Shown piece by piece: positions 19,001 through 24,681 of a DNA stretch of 64,000 nt; position 1 is the stretch's first letter; the number at the start of each line of letters is the position of its first letter. A program made the translations under genes and the position numbers. Under the pieces are notes generated by a model. It worked only from the letters and a program-made list of their open reading frames with translations, did no database searches and had not been told where the DNA came from. Origin of the DNA: Flexilinea flocculi (GTDB taxonomy: Bacteria > Chloroflexota > Anaerolineae > Anaerolineales > Anaerolineaceae); assembly GCF_001192795.1 (NCBI RefSeq), contig NZ_DF968181.1, positions 25,601 to 89,600 of the forward strand, read 5' to 3'.

Positions 19001-22000
19001 CCATCTGTCTTGGTCACTCTCAAATCTGGCGCATCCGTTGATTGGACAATATTAATATCTGCAACTTCATTATTGGTCAGATTTGGCTCTGTAGATGTTG
19101 TGGAGATGTGAGCGTAATTACTAATCCGTGTGCCATCACTTAACCCGGCAGCGACTGAGCAAGTCACAGTACAACTGTAAGACGCATTGGCAGCAATATC
19201 TGCCAATGCCCATGTATAAATTGAGCCTTCAATTGCAGGTGTTCCACAAGTGCTGCTTACAAAGTTAAGATTTGCTGGAATCGTGTCCTTCAGCTCCACA
19301 CCTGCGGCTGTGATGGTACCCGTGTTCACAACCGTTAGTGTATAAGTGACAGGAGTAAGAGGAGAATCTACGGATTTAACAGTCAAAACTCCATCGGTCT
19401 TTGTGATACCCAGGTCTGCAACTGCGATTACTGTCAACACATCAGAAGACGCCCCGCCAGGATCAGAGTTGACCGCAGTCACTTCACTGCTGGTATTGGT
19501 TAATGAGCCAGAAGAAGTCGCTTTAACAACCACAGAAACGCTGCAAGTGCCATTGGCGGGGATAGATCCACCCGTATAAGAGAGTGTGTTTCCGCCTTCA
19601 CTGGCCACCAGTGTTCCGCCGCAGGTATTGATCGTACTTAGCGGTGAATTATTGATCAGACCTGCTGGATATGTATCTGAAAAGGCTACCCCGCTCAAAG
19701 CAGTATCGGTGTTGGGGTTAGTGATATTGAGCGTCAATGTTGTTAGACCGCCAACCGGGATGGAATTTGGAGAAAAAACTTTCGTGATAACAGGTGCCAG
19801 CGCTGGATTAATAGTTACACTTTCGGTCGCGCTGTTATTCTCAGAAGTTGGATCAGTTTGACCAGAGCCAGCATTTACTTGCACGGTGTTTTCCAGGTTC
19901 CCTCTTGCGGACGCAGACACCGTTCCGTTGACTGTAATCGTAAGGTAATTCTCTGCTCCGGCACTGATACTCATTCCGGTAAATAAAATGTCGTTGCCTG
20001 ATGATCCATTAGCTCCACAACTTGCTGTTCCACTTGCGACACAGTTTTCTGTGACCCCGGTGATCCAGTCTGGAACAGTATCTGAAATACTTGCTCCGCT
20101 TGCATCCGACGGACCGTTGTTGCTGACCTTAATGATGTAGCTGATCGGATTTCCTGCCGTATAAGAGCCACTTCCAGCAGTTTTCGTAATTATGAGATCT
20201 GTTTGAGGATTCGCTAAATTTGCATCCGGTGCACTATTGTTCCCTGAGATTGGATCGGTTTGACCTGTTCCAGGTTCAACGATTGCGGTGTTTACCAGAG
20301 TTCCACTGGCCCCCGCAGAAACCGTGCCATTGACCGTGATTGTCAGGTAGTTAGCAGCCCCGGCATTGATACTTATTCCGGTGAATAAAATGTCGTTGCC
20401 TGATGAACCATTAGATCCACAACTTGCTGTTCCACTTGCTACACAGTTTTCTGTGACCCCGGTGATCGAGACTGGAACAGTATCTGAAATACTTACTCCG
20501 CTTGCATTCGATGGACCATTATTTTTCACAATAATCGTATAGCTGATCGGGCTTCCTGCCGTATAGGTACCACGATCATCACTCTTAAAAATTAATAGTT
20601 CAGTCTGCGGTTGTGATGTGTCCGTATCTGTAGCTGTGTTATTGTCTGAAATTGGATCGACTTGTCCGGTACCAACAACCACTGTGGCAGTATTAACCAG
20701 AGGTTCAGTCATGGTTGCAGAGATTATTCCGTTTACGGTGATGGTTAAGTAATTTGCTGCTCCTGCATTGATGTTCACTCCAGAGAAGGAAATATCGTTA
20801 CCGGATGACGCATCGATTCCGCAGCTTGCGATTCCACTCGCCACACAATTCTGTGTGATACCGGTAATTGTTGCTGGAACTGCGTCAGAGATACTTACTC
20901 CATTCGCATTCGATGGACCATTGTTACTCACAATAATCGTATAACTAATCGGATTACCCGCTGTATAGGTCGCTGAGCCGTCATTTTTACTAATAGAGAG
21001 ATCGCTCTCAAGAACCGACACTGTGGCCGAAGCGACGGCTGATGTAATACCATTGCCTGACACACTGGCGAAATTGGTAACTTTTCTGGCAGTCAAGTCA
21101 GTTTCTGTAGTTGTATAAGATGAAGTGCAGCTCGTAGTGGCGTCTGGAGTCAGCGGGCCTGAACCGCAGGTAAAAGGAGTTCCCAGGGGGCTGCCCAGGT
21201 GATCGTCGCTGACCCAAAATGGGCCATTCAGAGTCACGTTGCCAGTGTTTCTGATCGTATATGTGTAAGCGATCGTTTGACCGGCAGCTGTAAAGTTTTC
21301 GAGGCTTGGATTTTTTGTCAGTGAAAGCGCTGGAGTTTGATCGGCGTATATTGTTTTACTGTCAGTAGGTGATGTCACCCCAACACCTGAAGCCGAGGCG
21401 GTGTTCGTCACTGAGCCTTTATCAAGATCAGTTTGATTGACGAGATAAATTGCATTGCAACTGATAGATCCACCTACAGCAAGATTGTTATTGCTGCAAG
21501 TGAAGGAACTGCCGCCATTGATCATGTTGTCTGAGATGGTGATCGGTCCAGTAACTGAGACATTGCCGGTATTCTTTACCGTATACGCATAATGGATGAC
21601 CGTGCCAACATTCGAGTAGGAAGTCTCGGTTACGTTTTTTGACATAGTAAGCGCTGGTGCAGCCTTGTTAGCCGTCACGCTAACAGGATCAGAATTTACC
21701 ACGATCTGGTTTCCTCCGGAGCCTGAGATGCTTGACGCTGTGGCAGTGTTCTTTACAGAACCAGAAGCGATGTCTGCAGCCGTAACAGTGTAGCTTACAC
21801 TACAGGTTCGGGTTGCCCCTGCTGCCAGCGTACCGGACCCGCATGCAAAAGCGGTGCCTGCCGGGCTGCCGATATGATCATCACTAATGGTGATGCTGCT
21901 CAAGGTTGTATTACCGGTATTTGTTACCGTGTACGTATAAGTTAGGGTGTTACCGGCAGTCGTAAAAGCAGTGGGTAATACACTCTTGGCAACAGTTACT

Positions 22001-23808
22001 CCGGGAGTTTGAGCCTGGATTACATTTGCCTGGGTCTGATTCGTGGTAATTCCGTTTCCTGTGGCGGAAGCTGTATTAAGAACAAATCCAGCGGTGGCAT
22101 CAGCAGAAGTAATGGTGTAAGCCGCTGTGCAGCTTGTCGTCCCTCCTATAGCCAGAGGTCCAGAACCACAAATAAACGGAGTACCGAGCGGGCTGCCGAT
22201 ATGATCATCTGTAACCGTGAAAGGGCCTGAAAGCACCACATTGCCGGTATTTTTAATTACATAAGTATAAGTAATAATGTTCCCAGCAGTTTGAAAAGTC
22301 GGGAGCGACGGTGTTTTTGTAAGGGAAAGGCCGGGACCAGCGTAGATTGTCATAGCTTTGGCTGAATCAGAGGTCAACCCGCTTCCGGCAGCGATAGCCG
22401 TGTTTGTTATCGTTCCAGAAATGACGTCAGCGGCAGTGACAGTGTAAGTCGCGATGCAGCTCGTCGTCATGCCTGCTGCCAACGGTCCGTTTCCACATGG
22501 AAATGGGTCTCCTGCCGGGTAGTCTATTCCTAAAACCGTGAGCGGTTTGTCATCTGTCACTGTGAATGGACCGTCCACTGACCCGCTTGTTCCTGTGTTT
22601 TTGATGATGTAAGTATATGTAAGAATTTGTCCAACAGCGTTAAAGGATAAAGTTGATATGTTTTTCGTCAAACCCAAAGCGGTGGGTAAACCGATGTTAA
22701 CCGTTGCTGTAGCTGGTCCAACAGTGGTTGAACCCTGAAGACCAGTTGCCGAATTTGAGTAGTTAAATCCATTGGGACAGCCAGTAATTGCAGTCGTATA
22801 AATCAACTTAAGAGATGAATTTGCAGCAATAGGATAGCCGAGTCCACTGCCTATCCAGTTAACAGTTCCATTTGCACCTACCGATGGGAGGCTGGACGAA
22901 TTTGCAGCGGTTACATCACTGCCAGAGGCAGCCGGGTTTGCGACGGTCATACAAGTGGGTAAAACGTCCGTGATCGAGTCAAGAGTAATTGCGACAGGTG
23001 TACTATTACTGAAAACCACTGTCCAGGTGATTGGCCCTGCTGTATTACTTGCCAGCGTAGATGGAGATGCCGTCTTGGCCATGGTGAGTGTAGGTAACGC
23101 AGCTGATAGAATTGTCGAGGAAGCAAAACCCGTGTATTTATACTGCGAGCCACTCCTTGCGGCTGACCAAGGATGCACCATCACTTGCGAATTGCGGCAG
23201 TTAATCTCCCAGGAGTAAGTAATGGTGATCGTTCCACCTCCGCCCGGAATGCTGGCTGTTGGGAACGCAAGATAATTTTGTTGCCCAACTGTGACTCCCG
23301 TCACACCTCCAGAAATGGCAGTGACAGTTGAAGCAACCAGTCTCACACAACTATCTGGGAAGCCAGCCTCGCCTGCCGGTTGGAAGAACAAATCGGTGTT
23401 ATTTCCAAATGAATAGACCACTTTTTGAGTCAACAATTGGCCGAGAAATACTCCAGGACCAAGCACGGAACTCTGGGCAATTCCGCCTGCATTCGCACTT
23501 AGCAAGGTACTGGTTGTCACCGTTCCCGCACGGTTCACCGCGGTATATCCTGTTGCAGTCGCTGAAATTGTATAGTTGGCAGTGTATCCCCCGAATGGAT
23601 CTCCTCCCCCCTTGGAATGGTTGCAGACTTCCGAATAGTCTACATAGAAATAAGTCCCCACACTTGCGCCTGCAGCCAGTGACACGATCGTTCTCGTTTG
23701 ATCGCTCGGGGTCTTAAAATAAGAAGCATTCGTACCTGTGAAACTCGAGAAATTAACCACAACATTGGATAACGCAGCAGCGCTGGTATTTGTGATCTGA
23801 AATGACAA
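13024..23808 (-). CDS. Giant DUF11-repeat surface protein with C-terminal LPxTG motif and sortase domain (main body)
   Basis: 3,594 codons without a stop. The protein has about 22 DUF11-like beta domains of 100-135 residues, recognised by repeats of LSLTKT...YTYTIKNTGNVTLSG and DDHIGSPLGTPFTCGSG. Between repeats 13 and 14 lie a lectin-like region (SIYINGIYLGQ) and a PKD domain (SVDFGDGS...VYDAPGVYVAQVTA). The last 170 residues contain LPETGFPAGK at about residue 3428 and then a sortase domain with IAGHNH, LVLITCEQ and a YRRIVYAK arginine, the His, Cys and Arg of the sortase site. No hydrophobic tail follows the LPETG. The reading frame begins in phase just after a TGA that cuts it from a signal peptide (23809-24021). 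As written the body lacks export information; a readthrough, an error or a recent nonsense mutation must be considered. Confidence 0.88.
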   Translation of the reverse strand: MSFQITNTSAAALSNVVVNFSSFTGTNASYFKTPSDQTRTIVSLAAGASVGTYFYVDYSEVCNHSKGGGDPFGGYTANYTISATATGYTAVNRAGTVTTSTLLSANAGGIAQSSVLGPGVFLGQLLTQKVVYSFGNNTDLFFQPAGEAGFPDSCVRLVASTVTAISGGVTGVTVGQQNYLAFPTASIPGGGGTITITYSWEINCRNSQVMVHPWSAARSGSQYKYTGFASSTILSAALPTLTMAKTASPSTLASNTAGPITWTVVFSNSTPVAITLDSITDVLPTCMTVANPAASGSDVTAANSSSLPSVGANGTVNWIGSGLGYPIAANSSLKLIYTTAITGCPNGFNYSNSATGLQGSTTVGPATATVNIGLPTALGLTKNISTLSFNAVGQILTYTYIIKNTGTSGSVDGPFTVTDDKPLTVLGIDYPAGDPFPCGNGPLAAGMTTSCIATYTVTAADVISGTITNTAIAAGSGLTSDSAKAMTIYAGPGLSLTKTPSLPTFQTAGNIITYTYVIKNTGNVVLSGPFTVTDDHIGSPLGTPFICGSGPLAIGGTTSCTAAYTITSADATAGFVLNTASATGNGITTNQTQANVIQAQTPGVTVAKSVLPTAFTTAGNTLTYTYTVTNTGNTTLSSITISDDHIGSPAGTAFACGSGTLAAGATRTCSVSYTVTAADIASGSVKNTATASSISGSGGNQIVVNSDPVSVTANKAAPALTMSKNVTETSYSNVGTVIHYAYTVKNTGNVSVTGPITISDNMINGGSSFTCSNNNLAVGGSISCNAIYLVNQTDLDKGSVTNTASASGVGVTSPTDSKTIYADQTPALSLTKNPSLENFTAAGQTIAYTYTIRNTGNVTLNGPFWVSDDHLGSPLGTPFTCGSGPLTPDATTSCTSSYTTTETDLTARKVTNFASVSGNGITSAVASATVSVLESDLSISKNDGSATYTAGNPISYTIIVSNNGPSNANGVSISDAVPATITGITQNCVASGIASCGIDASSGNDISFSGVNINAGAANYLTITVNGIISATMTEPLVNTATVVVGTGQVDPISDNNTATDTDTSQPQTELLIFKSDDRGTYTAGSPISYTIIVKNNGPSNASGVSISDTVPVSITGVTENCVASGTASCGSNGSSGNDILFTGISINAGAANYLTITVNGTVSAGASGTLVNTAIVEPGTGQTDPISGNNSAPDANLANPQTDLIITKTAGSGSYTAGNPISYIIKVSNNGPSDASGASISDTVPDWITGVTENCVASGTASCGANGSSGNDILFTGMSISAGAENYLTITVNGTVSASARGNLENTVQVNAGSGQTDPTSENNSATESVTINPALAPVITKVFSPNSIPVGGLTTLTLNITNPNTDTALSGVAFSDTYPAGLINNSPLSTINTCGGTLVASEGGNTLSYTGGSIPANGTCSVSVVVKATSSGSLTNTSSEVTAVNSDPGGASSDVLTVIAVADLGITKTDGVLTVKSVDSPLTPVTYTLTVVNTGTITAAGVELKDTIPANLNFVSSTCGTPAIEGSIYTWALADIAANASYSCTVTCSVAAGLSDGTRISNYAHISTTSTEPNLTNNEVADINIVQSTDAPDLRVTKTDGQTSVLSGDTITYTISYTNASLTADATGVVLTDTIPSNASYISSSDSGVNVGSTVTWTIGNLAANETGTRTVTIQVNDSLLSGAAVLNRVNIHGTETDYNLMDNSSTDSDVVVAPYVVIEKSVSGDASIGGILTYSIHWQNNSTADAAEVVITDAIPSHTTLVPGSITASGSESGGTITWNLGTQPPGSSGTVSFQVSAAEGAGGDVSTTPSLSTETGSGSVTVVSKTSAYTTLPWCDSSRCLGYKTIYQGTGNANSVGPIGWNDNPRAVAASDADAFASSPWIQPTAADVETFYWMNSSVLNAEWTAAQTDYQLTGTIAVTQGSDSVTGTGTLFTSELTVGDSISIDNNDYKVASITDDFHLTLTAPYAGDTNSGLSYYTEGIVDPNYSFFRQAFCLPLNASNLNGTLNISSDDTSSIYINGIYLGQHTGAGAYGTYSGANSIQSGINILAVELENNIHNGHKVYSGGDHSGLLFNLQANYGSLRPFASAPTMIMTGQAATFTIDENALGGRTPYDYSVDFGDGSSAPYQASTTITHVYDAPGVYVAQVTARAQYGCTGTDQVTINVLPIGNQILANTANVAYKNSTLTGTYAGQSGAGINLLPGLILEKTTSTSGYTMVGDTISYNFTLTNNGNVTLTAPTIRDDHIGEFNCGTGPLNPEATTSCTQTYTVTQADLDAGNVKNIATGHASFNGDNVDSNVDEVTVSGSQSPSLLLTKTAEPSIYSAVGQTIQYTYTIKNNGNVTLSGPFSITDDKTTVACTQPEDGLLSLDEEMTCAAVYKITLGDLDSGIVTNNATGHANFKGVAVDSNSDDFTVNATQSPSISLTKTAEPLTYSAVDDEITYSYTLTNTGNVTLSSPFNITDDHIGNPTNTPFDCGSLTSLPVGETTSCTATYAITQADLDSGSVTNTAQGHAKFNDVPVISEPDVFTVNAIQSPELSVTKTDDRNPANFNTLGQVVTYTLTATNNGNITLHNVTVSDSPTLDDFTCDPLNGSVLAPDEKLTCSGKHTINQDDLDNGFFNDMASASSTEITASNATNVINANQNGLLSLTKTDDLSPANFDTLGQVVTYTLTATNNGNITLHNVTVNDSPMLDDFSCDPVNGSDLEPFASMVCNGTHTINQTDLDNGYLIDTASASSDEATAPYSSVTLTATQTARLELSKAANPSEYYQVGQIINYTYTIKNTGNVNLTGIFSVSDDKASVTCSAPEDGTLSPNEEMICSATYAITQADLITGIVTNSAFASGFFGSNPINSDPVDETIIIGEIPSILVVKSSTTNEISSAGDVVPYTFTVTNQGEMPLTGVTVVDPNCTGSISLPTGDTNLDGKLQVDENWIYHCNHTVTQSEIDAGGTLSNTVTVDSNESTPYTDTLEINIVQNAGLTLEKTAEEYTYNQVGDILHFSITAHNSGNVTLTAVEISDPKITGLDCDLDIPAILLPNESLVCRGTHIVVQADLDAGFYSNASSASGTPPDGTALTPNSDLIIYAAPMIGLAKNLVSIKPVTGSAGTWDVEFGFLIRNYDAKLITGLHVVDDLESTFPVPAEILSIQELTSPTLHVNNGFNGISDQNLLTGEDILAGNADATITLVVRLIPASSSYFNTAQVSGIDPDGKTVGDASENGTNPDPDGNNMPGDNWTPTPITFNAYIFDPPHGVKTFDATGLPLLEWTMEWINNTNIIAINAEIHDPIPVGASYSAAGISSGYGLPASYPPGSTNIGVACTDSSTITTTELCYYEGPTPANPRGQIIWKGILGPDLGGFDPIVAVNDLQINFFVKVNDGITGVENRATIDSDRNGDGDTIDSGETDVASADANWKTIPPIPEVLPETGFPAGKRTVLPAQPAALAYRNLSGFTIEIPIIDSFAELVVVPQDDKTKFSVEWLGNRAGLLEGTALPGEGTSIIAGHNHIDLGTAGPFAFLLNLKENDRIFVNTAKDKFLVYSVYANQLVQPDDVDAVFQNTIPGSLVLITCEQELLEGGYQYRRIVYAKPLL
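13513..13527 (-). other. LPETG sorting-type motif directly before the sortase domain
   Basis: Codons for LPETG, followed by FPAGK. In standard sortase substrates this motif precedes a hydrophobic segment and basic tail. Here a complete sortase domain follows. Confidence 0.85.
19830..20990 (-). repeat. Three tandem DUF11-coding repeats of about 405 bp
   Basis: Three consecutive units inside the giant gene are highly similar at the DNA level. Each encodes ...YTAGNPISY...GVSISD...ITGVTENCVASGTASCG...NYLTITVNG. The period is about 405 bases (135 residues). A second, weaker pair lies at about 15,540-16,200 (TLGQVVTYTLTATNNGNITL). Confidence 0.8.
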
Positions 23809-24021
23809 TCAGGCACCGCGAGGCCCCTGAGCATTGCATCGGTTGGCATCGAGCCACAATTTTTCTTGTGATGTGAGCGTAATTGTCAACGGTGCAGATG
23901 CGGCATTAACCGACCATCGGGGCTGAACGAAAACTGCAATCAACAATATTGCAAAAAGAAAAAGAATTCGTTTTCTTTTTAATAACGAGATATTCTGCTG
24001 ACTCAAAAAGAATTGTTTCAA
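23809..24021 (-). CDS. Signal-peptide portion of the giant surface protein, ended by an in-frame TGA
   Basis: A 70-residue reading frame that starts with TTG at 24021, preceded by GAGGAG at five bases. It has a classical signal peptide: basic LLKRKR, a hydrophobic core LFLFAILLIAVFV, then VNAASA as the likely cleavage region. Mature sequence follows (PLTITLTSQEKLWLDANRC) and ends QGPRGA-TGA. The next codon continues in the same frame as LSFQITNTS, which reads naturally as the start of the first beta domain. The two pieces are clearly one ancestral gene of 13024-24021. Confidence 0.8.
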   Translation of the reverse strand: MKQFFLSQQNISLLKRKRILFLFAILLIAVFVQPRWSVNAASAPLTITLTSQEKLWLDANRCNAQGPRGA

Positions 24022-24221
24022 TTTCGCTCCTCAACACTGCTAATAAAATCTCGTAACAATAATAAATTACTCAATTCATTGGGGAAAAAGGCAAAGAAAA
24101 AACCTGCTGAAATAGTCTTTGTATTTATCGATTAAAGCAATTCTACAGTTAAGATCATCAACGATCTAATTAAATCCGACATTAGGACTAAATTATTTTA
24201 TCGACGATTATCCTGATAATC
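24022..24221. other. AT-rich upstream region of the giant gene
   Basis: Apart from the ribosome binding site just upstream of 24021, no gene or convincing promoter pair was found. It lies between the giant gene and two family A elements. Confidence 0.4.
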
Positions 24222-24344
24222 CAGCGATTCGAAATTTGGAAAAGCCTTTTGAGAAAAGAGAGAAAACTTGTTGTTGTATTGTTTTTGCGCTCCGCTCAAA
24301 AACAATACAACAACAAATACTCCCGCTCATAATTCGAATTGCTG
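24222..24344. repeat. Family A hairpin element
   Basis: The ends are CAGCGATTCGAAAT and ATAATTCGAATTGCTG. A 19-bp perfect stem (24269-24287 with 24297-24315) lies between. The stem reads GTATTG/CAATAC where other copies read GTGTTG/CAACAC, a paired change. Confidence 0.88.
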
Positions 24345-24424
24345 CTTATAATCCGTTTCTTGTAATAGGTAATAATTATATATATAAAGTATATTCTTTT
24401 TTACCAACGAATTTATTAAATGTT

Positions 24425-24546
24425 AGCAATTCGAAATACGGAAAAGCCTTTTGAGAAAAAAGAAAAAAATTGTTGTTGTGTTGTTTTTGCGCTCCGTGCA
24501 AAAACAACACAACAACAACTAATCCCTCTCATAATTCGAATTGCTG
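24425..24546. repeat. Family A hairpin element
   Basis: The ends are AGCAATTCGAAATA and ATAATTCGAATTGCTG. A perfect 20-bp stem (24471-24490 with 24498-24517) has a 7-base loop. It lies 3' of the second sortase-module gene, as the copy at 12788 does for the first. Confidence 0.9.
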
Positions 24547-24597
24547 GAACAATCATGAATTCTTTTCATATTTCTATTTACTGTTTGTTCCATCGAT

Positions 24598-24644
24598 GAA
24601 AAGACCGATATGAATCGCTTATCTTGAATCTCGCACCGGTCTTA
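24598..24644 (-). terminator. Terminator of the second sortase-module gene
   Basis: The same stem as at 12940-12986 (AAGACCGGT with ATCGGTCTT, then TTTTC on the minus strand). Confidence 0.55.
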
Positions 24645-24681
24645 TTCATTATCAGAAAATCACCGAATATGATCGCCAAAT

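Noticed and set aside
15500..22700. Regularly spaced similar segments that might suggest a CRISPR array or satellite
   Set aside because: They are codons of DUF11 repeats in one long frame, with periods of 300-405 bases and no short direct repeat with unique spacers.
23809..23811. TGA as a selenocysteine codon
   Set aside because: No convincing hairpin of the bacterial selenocysteine type was seen just downstream, and DUF11 surface proteins are not known selenoproteins.
24222..24546. Paired hairpins as rho-independent terminators
   Set aside because: The stems are 19-20 bp and symmetric with conserved outer ends on both sides and A-rich rather than T-rich tails. They behave as repeat elements, and a separate terminator exists at 24598-24644.
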